From Megamerina dolium (lineage: Eukaryota; Arthropoda; Insecta; Diptera; Megamerinidae): a stretch of 64,000 nucleotides of DNA. Shown here piece after piece: positions 10,255 through 24,188 of the stretch (positions within the stretch are counted from its first letter, which is position 1; the number at the start of each line of letters is the position of its first letter). The notes below the pieces were generated by a model. It was not told the DNA's origin and did not search any database. It saw only the letters and a list, made by a program, of their open reading frames with translations. The position numbers and the translations under genes are program-made. The stretch is from the NCBI GenBank assembly GCA_963854835.1, contig OY978528.1, positions 8,712,242-8,776,241 on the forward strand. Reading direction: 5' to 3'.

Positions 10255-11972
10255 TGAATTTTGGGTCGCATACACCCTTAGATTTCTTTTTAACCTAAAA
10301 CACATCGATTTTCGATTATTTTTGAGGTTATGTTTCGCAGTTTTTTGAGGAAAACTCAGGCTAACTACTCAAGTTCGTCGATAATCGTCCCTCAAAAGAA
10401 TGGAGATAGCGAGTAAGTCATCGATATTACCACTATAAAATCGTTTCTAAGCATTTTACTGCATGTTTCAACTTTCATTATTGTGCTTAGAAACCAAATG
10501 CGTCTTAATTGAGTCAAATAAATCCCAGATTCAGTGATTTCAAATAAAAAAAAAAACAAAATTCGAAACACGTAAATTTATTTCGTCTGATGGACAAGAG
10601 CTTAATTTTCTTTTTGAAGCAAAAATTCATGAGGAAAAATTACTTCTATGGAAACTTATTGATGTGTAAATTATTACTCGAGAGACCATTCAAGGAAGCT
10701 GCATTAGAAATTTGAGATTTGTCGAATTAAAGATATTCAAAGCGTTGATAAGTTAGCCTTTTAAATTAGATCTTTCGCTACTAATATTCTGTGAAAATCA
10801 TTTTTTTTTTTTATAAAAAATTTAATTACTCACAATTTTTGCAATATATTCTTCAAAGCTTCAATGTTCACACAGTAGTCGGCATATTTTTAATTTATAT
10901 TTAAATTATTGCTTGTTTCACCTATATACAATTTTAATGGAATCTATAAAGATATTTTTGCTTTGTAGGTACTCGTAAAATATATGCCTAATTACAAAGA
11001 AAAAAAAATATATATTATTACAATCCATTTTTTTTTTGCATTTAATTTAAATTTATTACACGCACTTTATTTTTATTTGAGAGCTCTTACAAGTACTATT
11101 TACGAACTACACCTCATCATATAAAAATATTTATATATGTATATACAAGTTTATACTGTTGTGAATAGAGTCCTATATTCTGGTATTCATATGCAGATAT
11201 ATTTTTAACCTTTTTGTTTACTACTTCATATAGTTCAATGATCTGTTTTCTCTTCTGTTTTATGATGTTAATTTTTTTTGATGTGCTAAAAGCAAAAAAA
11301 AAACACACAGCACACAAAACAATGTTTAAATAATAACAACTAGGTATTGTTTGTAAAGGAAATATTGCTTTTTAAGAAATGAGGTTTATTCCAGTGCTAA
11401 AAAAAAAAAGAATTATATATGTATACTACATATAGAATATTGGATAGATGAGAATGGTTAAATTTGTGTAGTATTCATATGATATATTTTATGTTAAAAT
11501 TATCTAGTTCTTTTGTAAATATTATTATGTATATTATGTGTTTGTGAAAGGTATGCTTTATGTATACCAATAAAAAAAAAAGTAATTAAAATTAAACATT
11601 AATAGGCTTTGGTTTTCTTTTTGGAGCAATTTACGCGAAATATAAAAGCAAATAAAAGCCTTAGTGTATGATAGTGTTCAGAAACATTAATGAAATACAC
11701 AAAAAAAAAAAAAAAAAAATTCATATAATTCAGTGTAGTAATTATCTATTGTTTTCCAATTGGTTTTTTTTTTTTTGCAATAAAACTCATTTCGTTTTGT
11801 GACCCAGAACGTGAGGGATCATTTTTGCATTATAAATACAATATATAGAACTAGTGCATATGTACTATTGCTTAGATAATTTCACCACAAAACTGGAGTT
11901 ACTACATATATCTACAAATTATTGCAAAAATCAGAAAATCACAAAACTCAATGAACAAAATTCACATAGACA
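10255..11972. other. AT-rich spacer, no gene seen
   Basis: Mainly A/T homopolymers; open frames such as the one at 11117-11317 are low-complexity chance frames. Confidence 0.5.
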
Positions 11973-11974
11973 TA

Positions 11975-13155
11975 GGCGGTCCCAGAACTACCCGACCTAA
12001 CAAAGAAAACACAACAAATTTGGAAAAATTTTTCTTTATTTCTCAACATAATCTCCTTTTTTGCTCTATACACTTTTCCCAGCGATATTCTATAGCTTCG
12101 ATACCATGTTTATAGTATGAATTATCTAGCTCATTAAAATAGCTCTCTACCGCAGATTCCACATCTTCATTTGGAAATAGAAAATAATCCGAAGGAGCTA
12201 AATCTGGCGAATAAGTTGCGTGTTGAAGCAATTCGAACTTAAACTCATTGATTTTGACCATCGCAATAGCAGATGTGAGAACTGGTGCATTATCTTGATG
12301 AAACAACACATTCTTTTTCGCCAAATTCGGTCTTTTTTCTTTAATCTCATCACTTCAACGGTGCAACGAATTAGTATAATACTCGCCGTCGATTGTTTTT
12401 CCTTTTTAAAGATAATCAATAAAAATTATTCCCCGCGCATCCCAAAAAACAGACGCCATAACCATGACTGTCTTCGCCTTCCTTTGACACGATTCTCCTC
12501 TTTCAGTCCACTGTTTTGACTGCTACTTTGTCTCAGGTATTAAGTGGTGGACCTATGTTTTATCCATGGTTACGAATCGATGCAAAAACTCGGCTTTATT
12601 ACTGTGAAACATCGTCAAACACTCTATACAAACATCTTCACGACGTTGTTTTTGTTCTATTGTGAGCAAACGCGGCACCTGGCACGCAATATACCATGTA
12701 TAGCACTTTTTCAAATGACTGTAATTTTATCTAGCTAATGCACCTTCAGCCGGCGATCATCCAATACCATTTTGAGGATTTTCTTAACCATTTCTGGCGT
12801 GGCCACCTCAATTGGTCGACCACTAAGATGTTCGTCTTGGCAGCTCGTTTAACACGCAATATTTTATGGTCGTAAACGAAGGCGCAGTCTACCCCAGAGT
12901 AGAATCTAGTTCAGATTTAATATTCCTTGGACTGAGACCTTTGAAATGAAAATATTGAAATACATAATGGTGACCAATTTTTTCCATTCTTACAAATTCA
13001 CTTTCGATGGCTCCACAAAAAAAATATTGAACAACGTTGCGCCTTGAAACTTAAAACATATGTTTTATAAGATTGCCACTTTTCACTAAAGTAATTTTTT
13101 TCAAACTACTGCCGTCATCTATATGTCAGGTCGGGTAGTTCTGGAACCGCACTCG
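11975..13155 (-). mobile_element. Decayed DD34D mariner element
   Basis: The left end GGCGGTCCCAGAACTACCCG pairs with the reversed right end, which contains GCGGTTCCAGAACTACCCG. TA flanks both sides (11973-11974 and 13156-13157). The left terminus has lost about three bases relative to the right. Length is about 1.18 kb, slightly short of a typical 1.3-kb mariner, which fits the internal deletions seen in the transposase. Confidence 0.9.
12043..12987 (-). pseudogene. Mariner (DD34D) transposase pseudogene
   Basis: The ATG at 12987 starts MEKIGHHYVFQYFHFKGLSP, then NIKSELDSTLG, an in-frame stop, TAPSFTTIKY and SGRPIEVATPEMVKKILKMV; this is the mariner DNA-binding half. The middle is broken by several frameshifts. 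The C-terminal catalytic part is open (12324-12043): HQDNAP to SPDLAPSDYFLF gives 34 residues between the second and third D, the mariner signature. After FLFPN about 14 residues usual for the family appear to be missing. Inactive. Confidence 0.88.
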
Positions 13156-13157
13156 TA

Positions 13158-16100
13158 TTATTCATAATATTTCTTAGAACTTTCATTTTCAATGTATCAC
13201 TTCCAAATTAGTCGTATAATATTTATATATTTTTGCTAAATATATTTCTCATAATATTTTAATTAATTTTATTCAAATTACTTATTCATTTTTACTATTT
13301 CATCTGCTAGCTCAGCAACATATATACTACATATTTTCTCATTGCTCCATTATTTTTTTGTAAATAAACCATTAAACTTGACCTTGATCTATCAAAAAAA
13401 ATTTAATTTGTCGCATGAGAATTTCACAGCGTATTATTCTACATATTAAATCTCCCTTTTTATGGGAATAAAACATACAGAGCCCATCTACATAATTTGC
13501 CAAATTTAAAATCAATTAAGAAATCTATGTGATAATTTCAAAACACTCTCATAGAATATAATTTCTCATGCCATTAACGCTATTTGCCTCCTACTTACGC
13601 ATCATAATTGATTTGGTCTCCCTTTCTGGCTGTTGCTAAAGTAGTGACATCAAATATGTTTACAAGTGAGACTCCTCATGCCATTAGGAATACATCAAAT
13701 GGGTGTTAAGTAATTTAGATTGTTGAAAAATAAAAAGCCGAAAAAGACTGTAATTTGTTGTATTGTTTTTACTTGACAATGTTCAACCACTCTATGGTCA
13801 ACTATATAATTACGAATTGCGGCAATCTTGTGAACTTTCTTTGCGGCTTATGTTACGCCACGCATATACACATAGTATGTAGCTTGTGAAATATATACCT
13901 TATGTAAATAGTATAATAGTATAACGAAAAAATGTACAAAGAGAGAAGATAATAAACGCCTTAAGATAGAATATTTGATTTGATTGAAAGTTATACAATA
14001 TTGACAGATGTCAAGAAAATTGACAAATATTGTGTAAGAAATTGAAATTAGGTCACCACAATCAATCGATACATGTGAGTATATATTTAAAATATTAGTT
14101 TATGCAAAATTTCATATTATCGAATAGATTAATATCACTCTTGTAATCCAAGAAGATGAAGAAAAAAAAAAAAAACAAAAACAAATAGAGCAAAATTATA
14201 TACAATGAAAATGTGGAAATTTTCCAAAATCTAAACAAACATAAATAAATGTCAATTGTATGGTCTTGATAAACATCATTTCTCACGCTTCAACTAATTT
14301 CATCTACCTCTTCTTCTTATTCAATTAATAACGAATGCAAATATAGCAAAAAAAAAACACACACATTTTTAATGAATTTTTATTGTTATATGAAATTCTA
14401 AATTGTTTTAGCCAGTTTTCGCATTAGCAATTTGCATATACATAAGACCGCTACTCATCAATAAGTACATAATTAATGAAACAGATCCTAATGTAGGAGT
14501 TGAGCATTTGTTATTGCCGTTGTCATTGTGCTGTTTTGTCATTTTTCAATTTATTCAACATATTGAACATTTTATAATCAGTTTTTGATTGTTGTTGTTG
14601 TTGTTATGTTTTAATCAACTCTTTTTTTTTTTTTTTTTTTTTTTTGGGGTCCATTCTTTCATTGATTTAAATCAATTAGTAACAGTATTTTTATACAAAC
14701 AATATTATTCAGCGATAAAATGTCACGAACATTTTTCCATATTGTATTTTATATATTTTTATTCTTTTTTAATTAGTTTCTAATATAAATATATTCACAT
14801 GTGTATTGGATACAAGAATGTCACTAAAATTTCTTCAGAATTAAGTTGAACAATAAAAATTGAATCCCAGTATTGTCACATGATTTTTAATTAAAAAGGA
14901 AAACATAGCAAGAAATAATAAAAAAAAAAATATTGAAAAATACTGCTCTATGTGCTCTATAAATTTTGAATTCGAATAATGTCATAGGTTCAGACACGAA
15001 ATGTACAAAACTAAATATATTTAATATTAAAAATCATTAAACCAAATCCCCAATCATAAAGTCCAAATTAAAAAACAGCAATTGAGACTTGATAAAACTT
15101 GGAAAACGTCGAATTTTCACTTATAAAAAAAAAAAATCATAATAAGGTCGTTCCGCGAAAGTCTTATATATGAAAGATGTGTCTTTATGTGACGTCATAG
15201 AGTTCACAGGGTTCAGTGGCTCACACACTAATCTTTTCTCCATTAGATCAACAATTTTCTATAGGAAATATGAAATTTTGTGTACTCTGCCTATGAGCAA
15301 TTAAAAATTCTATCGAAGGTATAAATTTTCCATGAAAAAGTATTTAATAGAACTCACCGACAAACCATAGAAATATGTAGTTACTTTAGAAAATGTCTGC
15401 CATTAGTAATCAGCTCATATAATTATATACTTTTCAATGTTGCCAAATTTGACACATATAGCCATGTTGGAAAAGCTGCTCAGCCATGTTTCTTTGCAGC
15501 TTATAAAATCCACTGTATATTTATTGAAGTATTCCTTAAAATTTTTAGAAAACTTGGCGCTTAAAATATCAGTAAAGTTGTTACAAATAATCACACAAAT
15601 TCATACTTACTATGGGAAAATAGTTTGAAAGCCATTGAAAATGCGTAAATATTAATATGGCAGCGTTGCCAGAATGATAATAGTCATTCGATGATTTGAT
15701 GATTTCAATGGCGAATTTGTTGAAGCTAATTTCTTTGCTAGTCAAACCTGCTAATCTTTGAAAAGCTCAATCGACTGCTATTTTCCTATTGTGCCAAAAC
15801 GTGTTTCCTTTAATATGGATTAGAAGTAATGATTACGAAAAAATTTTGATGTTTAAAATTCGTCTTGAAAAGAATTCTTTGAGAGAGTTTTAAATTTCCT
15901 ATTTTTTTGTTTTTCTACTAAATTCTATTGTACTGAATATGAAATTAATATTTTTTAGCCACTAAGCGTGCGTGGTGATGTATCTCTGGTTTCATTCCCA
16001 TATATTTTACTAAAAATTTGTTTCTAAATCTGTAGAAATAAAATGTTGGATGGCAAAAAGTCTCAATATGGAATTTTTTTTCGCAATATTTATTAAACAG

Positions 16101-17366
16101 CCATAAATGAAAAGAAATAACATTATAAGAGTGCTTGTTTCAACAACTAAATCACAAGCTTACAGAAAATATAGTTCAAACTAGCAATTTTTCATTCACT
16201 CATTTTTTTGTGAAAACTGGAGAAATTACCAGTTTTTAATTAAAATTTTTATTCATCTCGGAAACTAGTTTTAGTTACAAAATTTCAAGTTCTATTTTGA
16301 ACTACACCTTCATTCATACTCCTATATTAACTATCATTGCCTACATATCTTTAAAATGTTCTGGCAACCATGCTATGGTGTATGATTACTCGTTCAAACA
16401 TGTTTGCTCGTTGCATCAACACAGTTCGATGATCCCGCTTGTTGATTAGTTGTAGTGTTACCAGTAAACAAAATTTGAAATTCCTCAAAACTCTATTTAA
16501 AGTAATTACATTAACACCAAAATCATATTTCTATAAAAAACGATAATACGTTATTAAATAATTTATTATCCACATCTGATTCATAATCATCAAAACAGTT
16601 TTTGAAATATTTTCGTAAATTATTCTTTTATTTGTTTGCTCAGTTAGTTTCGTTAACTTTACGGTGTCTTAATATACCACAAACTTATGCAAATGACGAA
16701 GCGAATTGGCAACCCTACTTGTGTATCGTTTGCTAATTTATTATATACTCTTACTTACTCTCTTAGCAAATCTCTTTTTGTTTTTATTCATTTAATTTGC
16801 ACAATACTTAGCTCTTAATGTTTGAAAATGATTCTCTTTTATTGATATTTTGCATTACTCTTTCCCTATAAAGAGTTGTGATCTTTTTAGCAAACTTTAC
16901 TTGTTGCTCTTGGTATTGTTGGTATTGCCGCTGCTGTTGTTATTGTTGCTTCAATTTTAATACTTCACCTCTAAACAAGTTCTTAAGTTCCAGCATTTTA
17001 TTGTTTTCTGTTTTTTTTTTTTTTTGTTCTTGTTGTTATTGTCATTGGTGTTGCAAAAACACATACATGCGCTCGCCTAGCTCCATACAATTACGTACGT
17101 GAATGCTCCACTAGTTCTTTTACAAGCTCAAGTTGCAAGTTGAGTAGAGAGATGAATTCTTTTCGATTTTGTTGTTGTTTGGAATGTTTTTATTTCATAT
17201 TTTTTATGCATGTGAATGTATTTATATTTATTTGCACAAGAGTTTGTTTTGTTTTCAATGCTATTGTCGTTATTATTGTAGTTCCTGTTGTTGTTGTGTT
17301 GTTGTTACTGGTGCAGCCTGTTGTTGATGCTGCTGCTGCTGCTACTAGCTGTTGCACGATCATGTA
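13158..17366. other. AT-rich spacer, no gene seen
   Basis: About 4.2 kb of low-GC DNA with homopolymers (T23 at 14623-14645), a TTG/TGC-rich patch at 16900-16950 and TTG/CTG repeats at 17280-17345. No transposon ends or coding exons recognised. Confidence 0.5.
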
Positions 17367-17372
17367 ACTTAC

Positions 17373-17447
17373 CTCCTCCACTGTTGCTAGCAAAGAATTC
17401 AGTAAGATTTTGCACGTCTTTTAAATTGGTTGGCTTGGTTTGGTTTG
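17373..17447 (-). CDS. Speculative first coding exon ending in a consensus donor
   Basis: On the minus strand an ATG with an in-frame stop just upstream opens MKPNQTKPTNLKDVQNLTEF, then FASNSGG. The frame runs into GGAGGAG|GTAAGT, a perfect 5' splice site near 17373. No downstream exon or protein family is recognised, and an 8-base donor match is expected by chance about once per 65 kb per strand. Offered only as a candidate. Confidence 0.15.
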
Positions 17448-18021
17448 GTTTCATTTACTTTCATTCCGTTTGGTAATGATTTTAAAGTCAAATTGTGTGT
17501 GTTTTTGTTTTGTTGATGCAAATAAATGCTTGAAAAAGAATAAGAAGAAACATACAAGAAATAATAATTAAAACTTATTTTTGCCTTATCAAATTTAAAC
17601 TCAGTTACGCAAGAAAAATCCTAATATCTACTACAGAAAACAACAATAAAAGTTATTATTTAATTTTGATCATATTTAATTTCATTCAGCTGATGTGATT
17701 TTTGTGGGTGCACCTAGTGAAATAAATAATTTTTATTTGACATAAACTTGTTATAGTCATTATAATAAAACAATAACTACATACAGGAAAAAGTATTAAT
17801 AAACACACCCTTTTAACATACAAAAAACAACAAAAAATAGTGTACTTTTATTTTTTCCCTTAATTACAATCTGTAATATAATTGAAATTTTTTTCATCAT
17901 ATAAAATTAAGGAATTTTGTTTTTTTCTTTGCTTTTTTTCGTTTTATTTTTTATTTTTTTATTACATTTTCTTTTTTAAATTGAATTTTTATTATCAAAA
18001 ACGAATATCGTATATCATCTC
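17448..18021. other. AT-rich spacer
   Basis: Nothing recognised. T-rich stretch at 17882-18000. Confidence 0.4.
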
Positions 18022-18139
18022 TCAGTTGGTCACACCATTCGTCTTGTGTACATTGTTTTCAGTGTAAAATCAGTGCATTTCAAACTGTATTCATAAATGT
18101 TTCGTTTGCGTATGGCAGCCGCTTTGAATATCAAACAAG
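18022..18139 (+). CDS. Speculative plus-strand first exon with initiator
   Basis: TCAGTT at 18022-18027 matches the arthropod initiator. About 75 bp later ATAAATG starts a 43-nt frame, MFRLRMAAALNIKQ plus one base (18097-18139), which stops at CAAG|GTAAAT, a fair 5' splice site. The reading is short, basic and unknown to me. A strong acceptor-like CCCTCTTTCAG ends near 19320 and is phase-compatible, but it gives only a short tail. It could be an alternative first exon of the plus-strand gene suggested by the recursive splice sites, or chance. Confidence 0.2.
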
Positions 18140-21100
18140 GTAAATAAACAAAGTTTTGCACATAATAACAAGTGATATTCATTTAATTTAAACTAATAAA
18201 AATTATCATTATAACATTAATAATCAATTCGTAAATTAAATCAATCTCTTTATTTATAAAGGAGTTATCAGGTAGGAATTAAAGAATAAAAGTGCTATAA
18301 TTGTTAAAAAACTCTTAGTAGTGATTTTCAATACATTCACTCGGAAGATTAAAAAACAAAAAATTCGGGAGTTGCCACTTGTTTTTCATTCACAGTGTGC
18401 GGCTTTGATTTAAATCTGAGAAGTTAGGGAAAAAAGCTGTGAAAATCAACTGAAATCAAAACAGCAAGAGGGGTGGAAATTAAATCATGTAAAAAGGGCT
18501 CATATATATAAATTTTTATGGTGTCGAAACCTGAAGCCCTTACTTCAGACATCAATCCTTAAGCTCTTCAATTTGTATAAATTTCTATAGATTAAAGCTT
18601 CTTCGAGCGTCGTTTTTGACATTAATTTGCTAAAGGAAAATATTGGGACGTTTTAGAATATAATTTTCATAGTAACTGTGGCAAAAAAGTAAACATGGTA
18701 AGCTTTCAATAAAATTATTCAACTAAATCAACGAATATAAAAGGTGATAAAAGTGTAGAGCGCAAATTCTAAATATATCCAAAGCATCACCACAAACCTT
18801 TAGTTCTTTCCAAAAAAAAAAAAAAAAAATGGGGCTGTTTCACGCCCACTTGGCACTTTTTTTTTATGTATAACTTTGTATTTGTGAAATCAATGATTTA
18901 AAATTTTGAACCGAGTTATATTTTTATGACATTTGACAATAATCTTACGTTTATTTGAAATTTCTTGATTTAGGGTAAAAGTAACTGTATTTTTTTCAGG
19001 ACAGTATTTGGTTATGACGCGGAATTTGCTTCAGATTTCCAACAAGAAATTCTAATTTCAATTATAGACGTATATATTTCAGAAAGTTAAAAAACGTTAT
19101 TTTTTTGGCAATCAGCTAAAAGCTGACTTAAACTAATGAAATAATTGAAGCAGCAGCTTTAATGAAATACAAATAATCAAATAAAAATACTTGAACAAAA
19201 TTTTGAACTTGATATAGTCAATATATTCTATCTTATTCTCTATAAAATTCTTTCTCACATTATAATATTAATTCTGACCATTTCTGATTGCGAATGAAAC
19301 ATTATGCATTTCCCTCTTTCAGCAAAATGCTATGGCTCACTCAGTGTTATTAAATTAAAAGCTTCTATATAAATATTTTATATTTTATTTGGTCAATATA
19401 TTCTCTTTTGCTTGTTATAATCTCATGTTTTTACTTTATAGCATTCATTTGTATTATTCTTTCTGTTAGAATTATCTTATAGTTTCGCATGGCTGCAAAT
19501 AAATTTTTCAAGTTCGTTATACTGTTGTTGCGATATGGATATATGAATTTTTTTATGATTTATTAGTTTTTTCAGATTTTTTTTTGTTGAAATAAATTCT
19601 TGTATAAGAAAAATACCTTATTCTTCTTCAAAGTTATTATATTCTTGATTTAGTTTTTTAAATTACATTGACATTTGTATATAAAAAATTGCTAATTGTT
19701 AAAAAATTGAACCTTTACATTATTCTGAGAGATTTTTTTTATGTTTCCTTGTAGTAATTTCTATGAGTCATTCTTTATATTGGCTCTCCTTACTATTCCC
19801 CCAAAAAAAAATTAGTACGCGCCGCAAAAAATATATGCCTAAGATGGCAACCCCGTCTATATAAATATTATTTTCATTTCATTAAAAAAGTATAAAACTG
19901 AAAATGCAGCTTTACTCTTGTTTTTGTTTTAATTACATATTTAAATACAATTTTTGTTAATTAACAAAGTGTGGAAATTTTCACATTCAATAGCTGTTTA
20001 GTTCGTAACGTATAGTTAAAAGTGGTTCTTCTAGTCACGTTGGATAATCAGTTCTTAAACAAGAAATATATATTTAAGAATGCCAATGTGGATGAGCTGA
20101 AGGAATGTATAATTGAATATACTTTGAACATAAGGTTACCCTCCACTCTTGTCGGTGGACTACCGAGAGTGACTTATATACAATATAAAAAGCAAAAGCA
20201 AAAAAAAAGGAAAATCTGCAATGGAGACAAATGACCTTAACAACGTACTCGTACTATATCTACAGGTACATACAGAGCAGATGTGATTTGTGCAATGATG
20301 CTATACAAAAGTGATGGTTAAAAACTCTAAAATACAATATCGTACATGATACTATATAGTACATATATTTAGTATGCAAATATCAATTAGTCATACAAAT
20401 ATTTGTAATTAATATGTATGTCAATATATGTGAATGTAGATATGGAAAATAAAATTACATACATAAGTATGTATTGTATTTTGTGTATGGCGACATAATC
20501 TATGAATTAGTCACACTATATTTGGTCTAGTAGATTTTATTGCATTGCATTGGTATTCAGAACTACTACAATAATGCCAATAATTTTAAGCTTAAGTCTT
20601 AAACTAATGGTAAAAATCCAAATAAAAGTAAAAATTCTGTAAAAATCAATAAAATTTTAGATTCAATATTCAAATAAAAAAAAAATGTAGAAAATAAACA
20701 AAATTCTTTTTGGTTTTTAACATTCTAAAGACTTTAAAGCAACACATGCCAATGACAACGACTATTCGGTCTTTAACTCAAGAGTATAGGGCGATTTTAT
20801 TGGCAATTGCAACATATGAGTGAACATATTTACATAATACCTACATATACATACATAAGCTATCTACAATGTCATATACAATTATTGTATATATGTGCAT
20901 ATTTATTTTAGAATGTATTCTACAAAAAAAAAAAAAAAAAAAGAATACAATAAAAATATGTAGCATGAAGTCATTGTTAATTGTTAAAATTTTTATCATT
21001 ATCATTCAAAAGGTGTTCTATGCATTTGAACAAAATATTTTTCATGAAAGTGTCAATATGTACATACAATGAATATCTTAATTTTATGCTCCAGTGTTCA

Positions 21101-21559
21101 GAATTAGTTACGTGAGCTACGAATATATTTATTGGTATTTTTTTGCATTGCAACAACACCCAAGTTCTTTTTAAAATAAAAATAAGTAAAAAAGAAAAAA
21201 AACCAAAAAACCCCAGAATACCTCCATAAATGAAGGTGATTTTAGTTTGTTTGATAAGTTTATAGAAAATGATTTCATGGCATAAAATATAATTAATTTT
21301 CAAGTTTTTTCAATATTTGAGAGATTCCAACAGTTATTTTCAAAAGAGCATGAAACGAAAAATACTATTATCCTTCAATATTTATACAATTATACAGTTA
21401 CTTTTACAAATAATATCATATAGAAGTTGTGTAGTATTTATATTTTCAAATTTCATACAAATTTCCTATACAAACGTGTCGTTTTTACTAAACCAGATAC
21501 CACTGTTTTTCAATAAATCTTACTAAAACTTTGTGAATTTTATTTTTATATCAAAATAG
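18140..21559. other. AT-rich spacer, no gene seen
   Basis: About 3.4 kb of low-complexity AT-rich DNA. The open frames at 20022-20234 and 20977-21303 have no recognisable family and look like chance. Confidence 0.5.
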
Positions 21560-22740
21560 AACTGCTATGAAATTTTTAAGTCATTCTTTTAATATACAAA
21601 CATAGTTGCCAAACAAAAGTTGCATTTTTTAAACGAAAATTGGCATATTTATACGAAATATACCATTATTTTGCAATGTAAACTTCTGAAACTTTCTGAA
21701 ATTCGATGTTTTTTATCCAAATGGAACTTTGCTAAAAAAATGTAAGTCTTTGCATTTATGTAAAAATATAATTTCCATACAAAAGTTGTATTTTTAAAAT
21801 GAAAGTTAAGAAATTTATATATAAAGTATCATTATTTGTGATCAGTATTATTCTGAAAATTTGAAAAATTAATTTTTCCAATAAAATACACATCCACACA
21901 AAATTTTACTATATTTTCTTCATAAATAATCACAAATTCCATACATGGTGTTTATTTTTAATTTAATAAAATGAAAGATATAATTCATTTTTTATTACAT
22001 CATTTTGAAAATATGCAAATTTTCAAAATAAACATCCATATTTTCCATATTTTAAGCCTATCCATTTAAAAATAAACAAAGTTCCCATGCAAAATTATAA
22101 CTTTTAACACAAAAATCGAAAAATTTTGTATGGGAGGTACAATTAATTTTCATTGCATCTTTTTGGAAATTTCTAAAATTTAAATTTTTCATCAATATGA
22201 AACTATACACAAAGTTTTTAAGTTTTTCCTTAATAAATAAGTCTAGTCGCCATATAAAAGTTGCATTTTTTAAACGAAAACCGAGCGAATTTGTATATAA
22301 ACTACATTTATTTGCTTATAAATGATTCTAAAATTTTGTAAAATTGGATTTTTTTCACAAAAATTAATTACTTAATTAATTACATTCTATTTATATATAA
22401 ATATAGTTGTTATAAAAAAATTGCATTTTTTAAATCATCATTTTGAAAATTCGAGCATATCATTTTTATATCAAAATAATAATTCTTATAAAATTTTAAG
22501 CTATTTAGTTTACAAATAAATATAATCTTCATATGAAATTTGTAAATTGTTGTTTAAAAAATACAAATTTTATATGGCAGCTATGTTTATTTGTGAATGG
22601 AATGACTTCAAATTTTGTGTAATATTCTATTTTGTTGGAAAAATAAAATATGTAAAGTTGCAGGATGATATATTAAAAAATAATGGTACCTTCCATACAA
22701 ATTTTAGGTTTTTTATTTAAAAAACGATTTTTATAACCGC
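21560..22740. repeat. Degenerate ~160-bp tandem satellite, block 1
   Basis: A motif like CCATACAAAAGTTGCATTTT recurs at about 21604, 21773, 21940, 22084, 22248 and 22407, spaced 144-169 bp. It is followed by AAACGAAAA-type sequence, a TTTGTAT-type inverse and a CATTCTGAAAATTT-like block. Units are strongly diverged. The same family recurs at 59290-60560. Confidence 0.65.
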
Positions 22741-23160
22741 TATATTCAATTTTTTTTTTTTAGATTGTAATTCAAATCAATTAATAATTCTCACTCTATA
22801 TGATAATTAACAATTAAATAAGTGTTACAGTGCAATAAGCTATATACATTTAATTACTTTATTAGCTTCATGCAATTGATAAAGCAAGAAAAACTAATTA
22901 CGATTATGGCCAACAAAGAGTGGCAATAATTAAAAGCTAAACTAGAATCAAATTAGAAATAAAAACAAGAAATAGAAATATGTAGGATATTGTGCATATA
23001 TTTTTTTTTCTATTAGCAATTGCTATAAAAAAAAAAAGAGATACTAATATCTATGTACGATATGTGTATGTAAAAATAATAACAACATACATAACAGTTC
23101 ACTATACCAACAAATGACTTAATAATTCAATGTGAGATACATGCTTCAGATATCTACACA
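22741..23160. other. AT-rich spacer
   Basis: Nothing recognised. Confidence 0.4.
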
Positions 23161-23462
23161 AAGATACTCAGAAGATGCATAGAGATACTGTGAGGTATAC
23201 TAAGTATGTACGCGTACATACAACTTGACCATGTCGGATGCCCCGCAATTGACGGTCAATGGCATAACGTAACATTGTACATACATGTACATATGTACAT
23301 ACATGTACATATGTACATACATATGTACGAGTATAGTATGTACATTCAATAAAACTGTAAAAATTGTATAGAAACACATTACATACTCGTACGTTGTAGC
23401 AGCAGCAGCAGCACATAAACTAAATTAGCTCCATAACGAAGATATGCTGAAAATGAATAGCA

Positions 23463-23493
<31 letters not shown>

Positions 23494-23639
23494 AAAACAT
23501 AAATGATATTCGTAATAATAAAAATAAATAAATTCACAATCTGTGTGGAGATGTATGTAAAGAAAAACCAATCTTGATCTAGATCAGGAAGGAAATCAAG
23601 AGTCGTTATAATTGATTAACTGCGTATGGGGCACATGAA

Positions 23640-23685
23640 CACCAAACACCAAACACCAAACACCAAACACCAAACACCAAACACA
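23640..23685. repeat. Heptamer tandem repeat (CACCAAA)6
   Basis: Six uninterrupted copies of a 7-bp unit. Confidence 0.9.
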
Positions 23686-23781
23686 CTGAATCAACTGAAC
23701 CACCCATAAGCGTGCATGCATGCATGTGTCTGAGTGTGATCCATGAAGATGATAGAGCGAGAACTTATTATGTCGATGATC

Positions 23782-23830
<49 letters not shown>
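23782..23830. repeat. (ATG)16 trinucleotide repeat
   Basis: About 48 bp of perfect ATG/CAT repeat. Confidence 0.92.
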
Positions 23831-24163
23831 GGGAGAAGGCAAACAAAAATCGGGAGAATTAAAAAAATACGCATATGCGTATGCGCTGTAGATAGAATGC
23901 CAAAAGCATTAAAACAAACAAGAACGCACATTCAGATTGATACTCGCTGATGTACACGCATACAGGAAGAGTTCAAGCATCGACTCTTGAAGCATGTAAG
24001 AACAAGAATCACGCTTCGCAACATATTATATGTATATGCTTTGTGTGTGTGTGTGTAGCTAGAATTGTCAGCCTCCTGGCTTCATCCTGCAAATGGCTAG
24101 TTATTAGTGCTGTTTGTCTAGCGATCTGTCGGACGTTCGATGGTACGTTGGTTAGTTGGTTGG

Positions 24164-24188
24164 TCGATCGATCGATCGATCGATCGAT
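24164..24188. repeat. (TCGA)6 self-complementary repeat
   Basis: Six tandem copies of a tetranucleotide that is its own reverse complement, so the tract can form a hairpin on either strand. Confidence 0.9.

Noticed and set aside
17190..17393. Ala/Asn/Thr-rich minus-strand frame as a fly low-complexity protein exon
   Set aside because: The composition comes from CAG/CAA microsatellites and the frame runs through a consensus donor and into AT-rich DNA; no conserved segment.
23596..23931. Poly-His/Asp frame as a metal-binding protein
   Set aside because: The poly-His tract is simply the (ATG)n microsatellite read on the minus strand, flanked by another simple repeat.
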